Below are positions 40,328-49,085 of a stretch of 64,000 nt of DNA, one piece after another. Numbering within the stretch: the stretch's first letter is position 1; each line of letters starts with the position of its first letter. The notes below the pieces were generated by a model. It worked only from the letters and a program-made list of their open reading frames with translations, was not told the DNA's origin and did no database searches. A program made the position numbers and the translations under genes. Source of the stretch: Mesorhizobium sp. B2-3-12 (GTDB lineage: Bacteria > Pseudomonadota > Alphaproteobacteria > Rhizobiales > Rhizobiaceae); NCBI RefSeq assembly GCF_006442205.1, contig NZ_VFVR01000005.1:62001-126000 (forward strand), in the 5' to 3' direction.

Positions 40328-41660
40328 ACGCGGTCCGCATCCGCAGCCGCAGAATTGTCAGCAGGCTCAATCCCCGCACCAGCAGGAAAACGTGCAGCGC
40401 GGCCCACAGGCCGTGATTGCCGAAGGCGGGCGCCAGCGTCATCAGCGCGGCGGCGAAGACGAGGAATGACAAGAGCATCATGTTGCGCATGTCGCGTGAC
40501 CATGTCGCGCCGATGAAAACCCCGTCCATCTGGAAAGCGAGCACACCGCTCAGCGCGGTGAAAGCCGCCCACGGCAGATACACATCGGCCACGGCGCGGA
40601 CCTCCTGCGATGTCGTCACGACAGCGACCAGGTTGGCACCCGCCAGCGACAGCACCAATGTCGCGCCGGCGGCCAAGCCGAAGCCCCAGAACAGGGTCAG
40701 ACGGACCGCTTGCCGGAAGGGTTGTGCCGCCCGCGCGCCGATGGCGCGGCCGGCCAGCTGTTCGGCGGCGGTGGCGAAACCATCAAGGAAGTAACCGGCG
40801 ACGAGAAAGAAATTCATCAGCACCGCATTGGCGGCAAGCGTCACCGTGCCGAACGCAGCCCCCTGGCGGGTGAACAGCGCGAAGGCGGCGAGCAGCGAGA
40901 ACGAACGGATCATGATATCGCGGTTGAGCGACAGCATGCGCAGGAAGGCTGACATGTCGAGCAGGCGGTGGCGGGGCAAGGGCGGGCTGGATCGGAACCG
41001 GCGCACCACGATCGCCAGACCAAGCAGCATGGCCAGGAATTCGCCGGTGACGGTTGCCCAGGCGACGCCGGAAACGCCCCAGCCAAGTTCAAGGCCGAGC
41101 AGGAAGCAGAGCGCGATGTTGATGCCGTTGAGCACCAGTTGCAGGACAAGCCCGAGCCCGCCCTCGCCGCGCCCCAGCACGTAACCGAGGATGGCGTAGT
41201 TGATCAGCGAGAACGGGGCGGCGAGGAGCCTGATCCTGACATAAACGCCCATCGCGTCGCTGACGCGTGGTCCAGCGTCCATGAACCACTGGCCGCCAAG
41301 GGCGATGAGCGGCGAAAGCGCTGCCAGCACGACGCCGGCAACGACCGCGATCAGCACGGCGCGCCAGAACACCGCCTGTTCCTCGAGGGCGTCGCCGCGT
41401 CCGAATGCCTGGGCGACGAGGCCAGTTGTGCCCGAGCGCAGGAAATTGAAGGTGGTGAAGACGACGTCGAAAGCCAGCGCGCCGGCCGCCAGGCCGCCGA
41501 GCAAGGCGGCATCCCCGAACTGGCCGACCACCGCCGTATCGACCAGGCCGAGCAGCGGCGTCGTCAGATAGGCGAGCGTCATCGGCACGGCAATGGCAAG
41601 CACCGAGCGGTTGGTGACGGAAAAGGCCCTGGCGTCGGTTGGGCTGGCACCCTGGTCCAA
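40320..41660 (-). CDS. MATE-family efflux transporter (DinF-like)
   Basis: Inner-membrane exporter of 446 residues with twelve predicted helices in two MatE halves. Typical stretches are PMTLAYLTTPLLGLVDTAVVGQFG, FNFLRSGTTGLVAQAFG in the first half and VLMNFFLVAGYFLDGFATAAEQLAG in the second. I prefer TTG 41660, with AAGG upstream; the open frame runs further back over the divergent deacetylase-like gene. It probably exports cationic or phenolic compounds using a sodium or proton gradient. Substrate unknown. Confidence 0.9.
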   Translation of the reverse strand: MDQGASPTDARAFSVTNRSVLAIAVPMTLAYLTTPLLGLVDTAVVGQFGDAALLGGLAAGALAFDVVFTTFNFLRSGTTGLVAQAFGRGDALEEQAVFWRAVLIAVVAGVVLAALSPLIALGGQWFMDAGPRVSDAMGVYVRIRLLAAPFSLINYAILGYVLGRGEGGLGLVLQLVLNGINIALCFLLGLELGWGVSGVAWATVTGEFLAMLLGLAIVVRRFRSSPPLPRHRLLDMSAFLRMLSLNRDIMIRSFSLLAAFALFTRQGAAFGTVTLAANAVLMNFFLVAGYFLDGFATAAEQLAGRAIGARAAQPFRQAVRLTLFWGFGLAAGATLVLSLAGANLVAVVTTSQEVRAVADVYLPWAAFTALSGVLAFQMDGVFIGATWSRDMRNMMLLSFLVFAAALMTLAPAFGNHGLWAALHVFLLVRGLSLLTILRLRMRTAFS

Positions 41661-41790
41661 AGGATTGCTGCCTTGCTGATTGCGACTTGATCGGGGAACC
41701 GATGTGCCCCATTTTCCGGCCACCGCGCAATCGCCGTTACGCGACGGCCAACCGAAATCCCGCTCTGGCGCGAAACCGTCCGACCAGTTC

Positions 41791-42693
41791 ATGCCCCTGC
41801 AGATCGTCCACCACCCCGACTACGACGCCGGCTTCGCCACCAACCATCGCTTTCCGATGAGCAAATATCCGTTGCTGATGGAGGCCTTGCGGGCCCGCGG
41901 CCTGACCGGACCCGAGACGCTCAACACAGCCGGGCCCGCGCCGGCGTCCTGGTTGAGGCTTGCCCACGCCGCGGACTATGTCGACCAGGTCATCAACTGC
42001 GCCGTGCCTGAAAAAATCGAGCGTGAGATCGGCTTTCCGGTCGGCCCGCGCGTCTCGCTGCGCGCACAGCTTGCCACCGGCGGCACGGTGGCGGCGGCGC
42101 GGCTTGCCTTGCGCCACGGCATCGCCTGCAACACCGCCGGCGGCAGCCATCATGCGCGGCGCGCGCAAGGCGCCGGCTTCTGCACCTTCAACGATGTTGC
42201 CGTCGCCGCGCTGGTGCTGCTTGAAGAGGGCGCGGCACAAAATATCCTGGTCGTCGACCTCGACGTGCATCAGGGCGACGGCACGGCCGACGTTCTGCGA
42301 GATGAACCCCGCGCGTACACCTTTTCCATGCATGGCGAACGCAACTACCCCGTACGCAAGATAGCCTCGGACCTCGACGTGGCGCTGCCCGACGGCACCG
42401 GCGATGCCGCCTATGTCGAAAGGCTCCATACCATCCTGCCGGAACTCTCCGCCCGTACGCCCTGGGACATCGTCTTCTACAATGCCGGCGTCGACGTCCA
42501 TGCCGAGGACCGGCTGGGCAGGCTGGCGCTTTCCAACGATGGACTTCGCGCCCGCGACGAGATGGTCATCGGCCATTTTCGGGCGCTCGGCGTTCCCGTC
42601 TGCGGTGTCATCGGCGGCGGCTATTCCACCGATGTGCCGGCGCTTGCGGCGCGCCACGCCATCCTGTTCGAGGTCGCCTCGGGCTACGCCTGA
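41791..42693 (+). CDS. Histone-deacetylase-like zinc amidohydrolase
   Basis: Protein of 300 residues of the HDAC/acetylpolyamine amidohydrolase superfamily. The active site shows in NTAGGSHHARRAQGAGFCTF (the tandem histidines) and in VVDLDVHQGDGTADV (zinc ligands Asp and His). VFYNAGVDVHAEDRLGRL carries the third ligand. GVIGGGYS near the C-terminus completes the pocket. ATG 41791 starts the conserved MPLQIVHHPDYD. Bacterial members hydrolyse acetylated polyamines or other amides; the substrate here is unknown. Divergent from the MATE gene. Confidence 0.9.
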   Translation: MPLQIVHHPDYDAGFATNHRFPMSKYPLLMEALRARGLTGPETLNTAGPAPASWLRLAHAADYVDQVINCAVPEKIEREIGFPVGPRVSLRAQLATGGTVAAARLALRHGIACNTAGGSHHARRAQGAGFCTFNDVAVAALVLLEEGAAQNILVVDLDVHQGDGTADVLRDEPRAYTFSMHGERNYPVRKIASDLDVALPDGTGDAAYVERLHTILPELSARTPWDIVFYNAGVDVHAEDRLGRLALSNDGLRARDEMVIGHFRALGVPVCGVIGGGYSTDVPALAARHAILFEVASGYA

Positions 42694-42696
42694 AGG

Positions 42697-42960
42697 TCAT
42701 TTCCGGTAGTTGGCGACCCTGAGCAGGATGAAGGCCGGCACGACGATCGCCGCGCCGAGCAGGATATAGCCGAGGAAGCGGTCGATGGCGTGGAAGCCGA
42801 GATTCCAGAGGTCCATGAAGAACTTCTGGATGCCGTAGAACACGTCCATCGGCGACCAGCCGAAGGCATTCATGACCAGGCCGACGAGAAAGGATATCAC
42901 CAGCAGCTTCAGGACAACCCTGAGCGGCGAGTCGCCGAGAAAGCGCGTCAGTGCGGACAA
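42697..42960 (-). CDS. Small two-helix membrane protein (DUF6460-like)
   Basis: From TTG 42960, which has GGGAGA upstream, the protein is 87 residues. An amphipathic start (LSALTRFLGDSPLRVVLKLL) leads to helix ISFLVGLVMNAFGWSP, a conserved-looking DVFYGIQKFFMDLWNLGF loop and a final helix GYILLGAAIVVPAFILLRVA. This pattern fits a small rhizobial inner-membrane family that I recall as DUF6460. The stop lies four bases from the end of the convergent amidohydrolase gene. Confidence 0.7.
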   Translation of the reverse strand: MSALTRFLGDSPLRVVLKLLVISFLVGLVMNAFGWSPMDVFYGIQKFFMDLWNLGFHAIDRFLGYILLGAAIVVPAFILLRVANYRK

Positions 42961-43239
42961 GGTCGTCTCCCGATTGAGATGCCCGGACTCGTGGGCACGG
43001 CCCAGAGATACGTGCTTGGCGGCCATCCATCAAGCCGGCGCGGCGCATGGCTGGAACCGACAAGCCGCGGCCCAGAGGGGGCCCTCTATCGTTCGAGCAA
43101 CTGGCCGAGCGGCTTCAAGCCCTTCGCAATTCTTAAAAACGGGTAAACAAATTCATTTTAATTTATTGAAAATAAAGCACAAAATCGCCATTTTCCAGTT
43201 CTGCGCAATGTGCGTGCAATTTTCACTTGCGAGATGTCA

Positions 43240-43368
43240 GGCGTCTTTCAGGTGACGGACCGCGCGGCGCTCTGCCCCTACCACAGCCGGTGAAAGCCGG
43301 TCCCCAAAGCCGCGCAACCATCCCTGAAAGACACCAATCGGAGCCGACCGCCCCAACGGTCCGGCTCC
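43240..43368 (+). ncRNA. Candidate structured leader RNA upstream of the OMP gene
   Basis: Nested complementary arms are readable directly. P1 is GTCTTTCAGG (43243) with CCTGAAAGAC (43323), a 10-bp stem that extends by two pairs past one mismatch. P2 inside is GCGCGGC (43262) with GCCGCGC (43309). A small CCGG/CCGG hairpin lies within. Just downstream, GGAGCCGACCG and CGGTC-C-GGCTCC form an 11-bp stem with one bulge (43340-43368). No convincing ORF covers it, and the upstream stretch 43120-43230 is unusually AT-rich, as for a promoter. It could be a cis-regulatory leader or a small RNA. The remainder of the 463-bp gap 42961-43423 shows no other feature except a GCGCATC/GATGCGC hairpin at 43383-43403. 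Confidence 0.45.
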
Positions 43369-43423
43369 TCGGCAGTTAACCAGCGCATCGGTGCCGGATG
43401 CGCGTTTGTGTTGGAGTAATGCA

Positions 43424-44041
43424 GTGTCCTCTCGAGCAAAGATCGTCCTGACGGCGAGTGTCCTTGCCGTCTGTCTCCTCGGACCGGCGATGGCCGCCGA
43501 CCTGTCGCCCACCTACAACGATCCCCCGGCCTTCCAATGGAGTGGCGCCTATGTCGGCGTCCATGGCGGGACGGCGTTCACGGGAATGCCGAACCCGTTC
43601 GCGGGCCGAAACGGCCTCAGCGGCGGCGTCCAGGCCGGCTATGTCAAGCAGGTGGGTCCGGCGGTTCTCGGCGCCGAGATCGAAGGTTCCTATCTGGGCG
43701 GCGCCGAGCACGATGTCCGGGGCGGCAAGATCAAGGAAAAATGGCGTGGCGCGGCCAAGGCGAAGGCCGGCGTCAGTTTCGACCAGACCCTGCTGTTTGG
43801 GACCGGCGGCGTGGCCATGACCAGGTTCGACAAGGGCGACGGCGTGATAAGCAGCGACGGCTGGAAGGTCGGTTACCTTGTCGGCGCCGGCATCGAGCAG
43901 GGCTTCGCCGGCGGCCTCTCGGCCAAGGTCGAGTACGACTATGTCCGCACCCCCGGCGTGGAAACGACATCGACCCTTGGCAGATCCAGGGAGACAATCG
44001 GCAGCCATGAGTTGAAAGCCGGCATCAACTACCGGTTCTAG
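43424..44041 (+). CDS. Outer-membrane beta-barrel protein (Omp25/31-like)
   Basis: Protein of 205 residues from GTG 43424 (GGAG nine bases upstream). The signal peptide ends AMA, and the mature start ADLSPTYNDPPAFQWSGAYVGVHGG is the classic opening of rhizobial/brucella Omp25/31-like porin-related barrels. GGVQAGYVKQVGPAVLGAEIEGSY, the alternating strands and the final KAGINYRF with C-terminal Phe fit an eight-strand barrel inserted by BAM. Upstream lies a long structured leader, suggesting post-transcriptional control. Confidence 0.88.
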   Translation: MSSRAKIVLTASVLAVCLLGPAMAADLSPTYNDPPAFQWSGAYVGVHGGTAFTGMPNPFAGRNGLSGGVQAGYVKQVGPAVLGAEIEGSYLGGAEHDVRGGKIKEKWRGAAKAKAGVSFDQTLLFGTGGVAMTRFDKGDGVISSDGWKVGYLVGAGIEQGFAGGLSAKVEYDYVRTPGVETTSTLGRSRETIGSHELKAGINYRF

Positions 44042-44214
44042 CAGTGGCAAATGGCGGATTCGATCGCGCGATGCCAGCAACGGCATTGCGCGATCTTCTC
44101 GGTCTTGGTTCCTGGACACCGATCTCCCTTCGAGGCCGCGAACATTCCATGCTTGTCGCAATGTCGATGTAATCTTCGCAATCTAGGTCCGGCGTTTTCA
44201 CCATGGAATCAGCA

Positions 44215-44601
44215 ATGTCCACGCATCGCGCCGGCCGACTGACGTCCAAGATAGTATTCATCGCGACCGCGTTCGCCCTGGCGGGCTGCGCCTCCGACAT
44301 CATGAAGAACTATGTCGGACAGCCGGTCGAATCGGTCGTCCTGGACTACGGTCCACCAACGGCGGTCGTCGATCTCGGCCAGGGGGAGCGTGCCTATCAA
44401 TGGCGCCAGGTCTCGACGTCAACGGTTGCCGGGACATCGAGCGGCGAGGTTCGCCACACAAAACACGGAACCGTCTATGAAGAGACCGAGACGCCCGGCT
44501 ATATCGAGCGTCAGGAATGCTTCTACACATTTTACGCCCGCGCTTCCGGCGGCCGCTGGTTCATCACCAATTTCCGCCGGCCAAAGCTGGAATGCGAATG
44601 A
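44215..44601 (+). CDS. Lipoprotein of unknown function
   Basis: Small lipoprotein of 128 residues with a lipobox FALAGC at residues 20-25 (lipidated Cys25), followed by ASDIMKNYVGQPVESVVLDYG, a pattern seen in small outer-membrane lipoproteins of the SmpA/OmlA-like shape. QERAYQW-type strands and two further cysteines (QECFYTF, LECE) follow. An in-frame ATG at 44203 is possible. It lies between the OMP gene and a two-component pair in the same direction. It may have an envelope role, but function is unknown. Confidence 0.8.
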   Translation: MSTHRAGRLTSKIVFIATAFALAGCASDIMKNYVGQPVESVVLDYGPPTAVVDLGQGERAYQWRQVSTSTVAGTSSGEVRHTKHGTVYEETETPGYIERQECFYTFYARASGGRWFITNFRRPKLECE

Positions 44602-44651
44602 ACCGCCGCGGCGGCGGCAAATCCCGCGGCTACGGGTGAAGGAGAACGCCA

Positions 44652-45326
44652 ATGCGCGTCCTGCTGGTCGAGGACGAACCGGAAATGGCCTCCGTGTTGA
44701 AGGCCGCCCTGGAACGTCTGGATATCATCGTCGACCATGCCGCGACCTTGACCGACGCGGAGGCGGTCGCTCGCCTGGGCCATCACGACGCCGTGGTGCT
44801 GGACCGCCGGCTGCCGGATGGGGACGGTCTCAGCCTGATCCCGCGCCTGCGCGCATTGCACCTGGATGTGCCTGTCATCGCGCTGACGGCGATGAGCGGG
44901 TTGGATGACCGGGTCGCCGGGCTCGATGCCGGCGCCGACGATTACATGGTCAAGCCTTTCGCTACGGTGGAACTCGTCGCGCGGCTGCATGCGCTCCATC
45001 GCCGCTCGTTCACTCCGCGCGCCAACCAGACGATGGTCGGCCGCCTCACCTATGATTTCCGCCATCGCGAGGCGCTGGTCGAGGATCAGGCCCTTGATTT
45101 GCCGCGACGTGAGAGGCTGGTGCTTGAAACCCTTATCCGCCGGCCGGGCCGGACCATCATGCGCGGCGCTCTGGAGGAGGCCGTCTACGCCCTGGACGAC
45201 GAGATCGGCTCAAATGCGCTCGACGCACATGTCTCGCGGCTGCGCCGCAAACTCGATGATGTCGCGGCCGGCATCGAGATACGGGCGATCCGCAACCTTG
45301 GCTATCTCCTGCGGGCAGTCTCGTGA
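44652..45326 (+). CDS. OmpR-family response regulator
   Basis: Response regulator of 224 residues. The receiver opens MRVLLVEDEPEMASVLKAAL with phospho-acceptor Asp51 in AVVLDRRLPDGDG and the switch residues VIALTAM and DYMVKPFA. The C-terminal winged helix (LTYDFRHREALVEDQALDL to SRLRRKLDD) is OmpR/PhoB-type. ATG 44652 follows GAAGGAG. The stop overlaps the histidine-kinase start. Target genes may be the neighbouring OMP, lipoprotein or glycan cluster; this is inferred only from position. Confidence 0.92.
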   Translation: MRVLLVEDEPEMASVLKAALERLDIIVDHAATLTDAEAVARLGHHDAVVLDRRLPDGDGLSLIPRLRALHLDVPVIALTAMSGLDDRVAGLDAGADDYMVKPFATVELVARLHALHRRSFTPRANQTMVGRLTYDFRHREALVEDQALDLPRRERLVLETLIRRPGRTIMRGALEEAVYALDDEIGSNALDAHVSRLRRKLDDVAAGIEIRAIRNLGYLLRAVS

Positions 45327-46753
45327 AGAAGATCCGCACGCGATCGCTGCAATGGATCCTGGTCCGCCGGCTGATCCTGCTGCAGGCAGCAACGCTGCTC
45401 TTCTTCATCGTGCTTTGCGCGGCGGCCCTTTGGATTGCCAATCCGAGGCTGCTTATCGACAATGAGGCTGCCGTCGCGGCCGTCAAGGATGCCGTCGACC
45501 GCGATAAGGGCGGCAGCTTGATCGTGCGTGAAACGGAAGAACTCGCGGCGTTTCGCCGGGGCTTCCCGAATGTCTGGTACATCGTTCGCGACGATCGCGG
45601 GCAGAGCGTCCGTTCCGGCACGATACCAGCTGTCTACACCAAGGATTTCGGTGGGCTGCTCGGTGAAGCAGACCACGCCACGATCGGATTCTCCGATGAG
45701 GATATGCGCCCGGAAGCCTATATCGAAAACGCTTCGACCAGGGCCGGGGCGGTCCGGATCATCGCCGCGACGCAGTCCTCGCGTCAGGAGACCGACGGGC
45801 TCGAGATCAACATTTCGGCCACGGTCGAGGTCGCCCGGTATCCGGATGGCAGCAGGAACTGGGAGCGCGCGCTGCCGGCGCTGGCGCTCGTCATCGCCAT
45901 ACTGCTGTTGCCCATCGTCCTGGTCATGGGCGCCACCACGCTGGTGACGACGCCGGCCGTGGTGCGCCGTTCCTTTGCCGGCCTTGTCGAAACCGTCCGC
46001 CAGGCTGCCCGCATCGATATCGGTACCCGCGCGATGCAGTTGCCCGTCAAGCATGTGCCGCAGGAGATCGCGCCGCTGGTGCATGCCTTCAACGAAGCCT
46101 TGGCCCGCCTGGCGCAGGGCTATGACCGGCACAACCGTTTCCTCACCGATGCCGCGCACGAATTGCGCACGCCGATCGCCATCCTGCGCACGCGCGCCGA
46201 ATTGCTGCGGCAGGAGCCGCAGAGCGCGCGGCTGCTGCATGATATCGAGCGCCTGTCGCATCTTGCACAGCAATTGCTGGACCATCAATTGCTCGACCGG
46301 CCATCGGACCAGCGCGAGATCGTCGATCTCGAGGGTCTCGTCAGCCGGGTGGCGGCCGACTTCGCGCCGCTCGCCGTCGAGGCCGGCTACGACCTTGCCT
46401 TCGAGCCCTCGCCTGACAAGACACGCGTCGAAGTCAACGTGCCGCAGATCGAGCGGGCGCTCGCCAACCTCGTGCGCAACGCGATTGAGCATGGCGGCGG
46501 CGTCGGCACGATCACGATCGCGATCGACAAGGCCGGTGGCATCGAAGTGCGCGACGAAGGCCCGGGCATTCCCGTGGAAGAGCAGGAGAATGTCTTCGAA
46601 CCCTTTTATCGCCTCAGGCCGCAGTCGCGTGGGGCGGGGCTGGGGCTTAATCTTGCCCGGCAGATCGCCCTGTTGCACCAGGGAACGATCCGGATCCTGG
46701 CCGGCTCATGGCGCGGCGCCCGCATCCGCATGGAACTGCCGGTTTGTTTGTGA
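45323..46753 (+). CDS. Sensor histidine kinase of the OmpR-type pair
   Basis: Membrane kinase of 476 residues from GTG 45323, overlapping the regulator stop. Helix 1 (residues about 17-39) and helix 2 (about 180-205, ALVIAILLLPIVLVMG) flank a periplasmic sensor region of about 140 residues. A HAMP-like linker precedes His279 in DAAHELRTPIAIL. NLVRNAIEHGG, RDEGPGIP and GAGLGLNLARQIA are the N, G1 and G2 boxes of the ATPase domain. The signal sensed is unknown. It precedes the glycan-modification genes by 121 bp. Confidence 0.92.
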   Translation: MKKIRTRSLQWILVRRLILLQAATLLFFIVLCAAALWIANPRLLIDNEAAVAAVKDAVDRDKGGSLIVRETEELAAFRRGFPNVWYIVRDDRGQSVRSGTIPAVYTKDFGGLLGEADHATIGFSDEDMRPEAYIENASTRAGAVRIIAATQSSRQETDGLEINISATVEVARYPDGSRNWERALPALALVIAILLLPIVLVMGATTLVTTPAVVRRSFAGLVETVRQAARIDIGTRAMQLPVKHVPQEIAPLVHAFNEALARLAQGYDRHNRFLTDAAHELRTPIAILRTRAELLRQEPQSARLLHDIERLSHLAQQLLDHQLLDRPSDQREIVDLEGLVSRVAADFAPLAVEAGYDLAFEPSPDKTRVEVNVPQIERALANLVRNAIEHGGGVGTITIAIDKAGGIEVRDEGPGIPVEEQENVFEPFYRLRPQSRGAGLGLNLARQIALLHQGTIRILAGSWRGARIRMELPVCL

Positions 46754-46874
46754 CTCGGGCCATTGACGGCACCAAAAGCATCGCGGCAGGGCCGGCAACC
46801 GCCGCGCCGATCCCTGGCTTATCTGTTTTCTAACCAATTGCCGCTATTGCCATCTCCAAAGCGGGAGCCAGGCT

Positions 46875-47906
46875 TTGGTGGGAACGGAAAAAATCGGCGC
46901 GCACCGCGCACCCATGTTGTCGGTCGTCGTGCCTTGCTACAATGAGCGCGACGGCGTGGCGGAGCTTCATCGACGCGTCAGCGCCGCATGTCTCGAGCAA
47001 AGCCTCTCCTACGAGGTCGTGCTCGTCATCGACGGAGCGACCGACGGCACCCGCGAGGCCATTTTCGAGCTGGCCGAAAAGGACGACCATGTGGTCGCCA
47101 TCGACCTTGCCCGCAACTACGGCCACCAGATCGCCTTGAGCGCGGGACTGGAGTTCTGCCGCGGTCAGCGCATCCTCATTCTCGATGCCGATCTCCAGGA
47201 TCCGCCTGAACTGCTCGGCGCGATGCTGGCGAAGATGGATGAAGGCTTCGACGTCGTTTACGGCCAAAGGGTGAAACGGGACGGCGAAAGCTGGTTCAAG
47301 CTGGCCTCCGCCTCGATGTTCTACCGTTTGCTCGGCCGGATGGTCGATGTCGAGATCGCGCCAAACACCGGAGATTTCCGGCTGATGAGCCGCCGTGCTC
47401 TGGACCACCTGAACACGATGCCCGAACGCTACAGGTTCATTCGCGGCATGGTGAGCTGGATCGGGCTGAGGCAGGTGGCCTTCCCCTATGAACGGCACCG
47501 GCGCTATGCCGGAGCCACCCACTACCCGCTGAAGAAGATGGTTCTTCTGGCGGTCGACGCGATGACCAGCTTTTCGATCGTGCCGCTGCGGTTTGCCTCG
47601 TTGCTGGGAATGATGTTCGGCCTGCTCGGCCTGGTGGTGCTGGGTTATGCGCTGTTCGAATGGTCCATGGGCAACGTGATGCCCGGCTGGACGAGCCTTG
47701 CCGCGATCATCCTCATCCTGGGCAGCGTCCAGCTTCTGGTGCTCGGCATCTTCGGCGAGTATCTCGGCCGCATGTACATGGAGACGAAGCGGCGGCCGCT
47801 TTACTTCGTCAACGAGATCGTTTCACGAAGCCAGGCGGCGACCGAAGACCAGGATTTGCCTGTCCACCGCCTCCAGGAGATGGCAAAGAGGGCCGCCCGT
47901 GCTTGA
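46875..47906 (+). CDS. Family 2 glycosyltransferase, GtrB/DPM1-like
   Basis: Enzyme of 343 residues with an N-terminal GT-A domain (LSVVVPCYNERDGVAEL, LDADLQDPPELL with the DxD-like site, APNTGDFRLMSRRAL) and two C-terminal helices (ASLLGMMFGLLGLVVLGYAL and AAIILILGSVQLLVLGIFG). This is the layout of polyprenyl-phosphate sugar transferases such as GtrB. They load glucose or mannose onto undecaprenyl phosphate at the cytoplasmic face. TTG 46875 behind GGGAG is the likely start; ATG 46914 is possible. Its stop overlaps the methyltransferase start. A GtrA flippase is encoded two genes on. Confidence 0.88.
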   Translation: MVGTEKIGAHRAPMLSVVVPCYNERDGVAELHRRVSAACLEQSLSYEVVLVIDGATDGTREAIFELAEKDDHVVAIDLARNYGHQIALSAGLEFCRGQRILILDADLQDPPELLGAMLAKMDEGFDVVYGQRVKRDGESWFKLASASMFYRLLGRMVDVEIAPNTGDFRLMSRRALDHLNTMPERYRFIRGMVSWIGLRQVAFPYERHRRYAGATHYPLKKMVLLAVDAMTSFSIVPLRFASLLGMMFGLLGLVVLGYALFEWSMGNVMPGWTSLAAIILILGSVQLLVLGIFGEYLGRMYMETKRRPLYFVNEIVSRSQAATEDQDLPVHRLQEMAKRAARA

Positions 47907-48600
47907 AGCCGAGTTCGACCAGTTCGCGCGAGAATACCAGGAACAGCATGCCGCGAGCATAAGACTGAGCGGCGAGACGCCGGAATTCTTCGCGAAATAC
48001 AAGATCGACGATGTCGCGGCGACGCTGGCGCAAGCCGGTGTGACGCCCCGGCGCATACTCGACTTCGGCGCCGGGGTCGGCAATTCGCTCGGCCATATGC
48101 GCCGCGCGTTTCCCGACAGCGAGATCGTCTTGCTCGATCCTTCGCGGGAATCGCTCGACATCGCCCGCAAGCGTTTTCCCGGCCAGGGCGTCTTCGCGCA
48201 TTTCGATGGCAGGACGATTCCGTTCGCTGACGGCAGCTTCGATCTGGCATTCGCGGCCTGCGTCTTCCACCACATTCCCGAAACCCTCCAGGTCGGGCTG
48301 CTCGCCGAGATCGGCAGGGTGATGGCCGATGGGGGCAGCTTTTTTCTCTTCGAGCACAATCCGTGGAATCCTCTGACCACCCACGCGGTCAGAAATTGCG
48401 CCTTCGACGAGAATGCGGTGCTGATCACCTCGCGCGAGATGCGCGGGCGATTGGCCGCGGCGGGTCTTTCCCACACGCGGATCGTCTACCGGATTTTCTT
48501 CCCCAGACTGCTTGCGAGGCTGAGGCCGCTGGAACGGTTTCTCACCAAGATACCCGTCGGAGCCCAATATTTTGCGCATGTGGTCAAGCCTGCCGTTTGA
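47899..48600 (+). CDS. SAM-dependent methyltransferase
   Basis: Class I methyltransferase of 233 residues. The SAM-binding motif I is RILDFGAGVGNSLGHM, with motif II IVLLDPSRESLDIARKRF and FDLAFAACVFHHI as the post-motifs, and RVMADGGSFFLFEHNP further on. GTG 47899 has GAGGG seven bases upstream and overlaps the glycosyltransferase stop by eight bases; the same frame continues upstream inside that gene without being coding. Set between gtrB- and gtrA-like genes, it may methylate a sugar or lipid-linked intermediate. Target unknown. Confidence 0.87.
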   Translation: MLEAEFDQFAREYQEQHAASIRLSGETPEFFAKYKIDDVAATLAQAGVTPRRILDFGAGVGNSLGHMRRAFPDSEIVLLDPSRESLDIARKRFPGQGVFAHFDGRTIPFADGSFDLAFAACVFHHIPETLQVGLLAEIGRVMADGGSFFLFEHNPWNPLTTHAVRNCAFDENAVLITSREMRGRLAAAGLSHTRIVYRIFFPRLLARLRPLERFLTKIPVGAQYFAHVVKPAV

Positions 48601-49048
48601 CTGTTCGAGGCTGCTTCGTTTCGGTGCGGTCGGCCTGTTGAACACGGCGCTGGGATATACGGTTATCCTGGCCGGGCTTGCTCTTGGGCTTGGCGACATC
48701 CTTGCCAATGCGACCGGCTATGCGGCGGGTCTGGTCGTGGGCTTCTTTCTCAACCGCAACTGGACCTTCGGCGGGAGGGATGGCTCGCGGCGCGGAACGG
48801 CACTGCGCTATGGAAGCGTCTTCCTGATCGCCTACGGCCTCAACCTGGCAATCGTGATCGCGGCCCGTTCGGCCGGCTTGATCGAGAGCCCTCTGGTTCA
48901 CCTTGCGGGGATCTGCGTCTACTCGATTGTCTTCTACCTCGGCTCGGCGCACTTCGTGTTCGTGGACCATGGCGATCACGACAATGCCGGCCGCAAAATT
49001 CCAATGACGGAGCGGCCGGGGCGGTCGCCGTCCGGGCCGGTGTCTTGA
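48572..49048 (+). CDS. GtrA-family membrane protein (lipid-linked sugar flippase)
   Basis: Membrane protein of 158 residues with four helices. RLLRFGAVGLLNTALGYTVIL, ATGYAAGLVVGFFLNRNWTFGG and VYSIVFYLGSAHFVF are the GtrA signatures. Such proteins move undecaprenyl-phosphate sugars to the periplasmic side. TTG 48572 has GGAG nine bases upstream; ATG 48578 is close behind. It overlaps the methyltransferase end by 29 bp. Together with the GtrB-like enzyme it forms the core of a glycan-decoration system. Confidence 0.88.
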   Translation: MRMWSSLPFDCSRLLRFGAVGLLNTALGYTVILAGLALGLGDILANATGYAAGLVVGFFLNRNWTFGGRDGSRRGTALRYGSVFLIAYGLNLAIVIAARSAGLIESPLVHLAGICVYSIVFYLGSAHFVFVDHGDHDNAGRKIPMTERPGRSPSGPVS

Positions 49049-49085
49049 ACCAAACGCCGGCGCAAACAGTCAGGGGCAACGCAAT

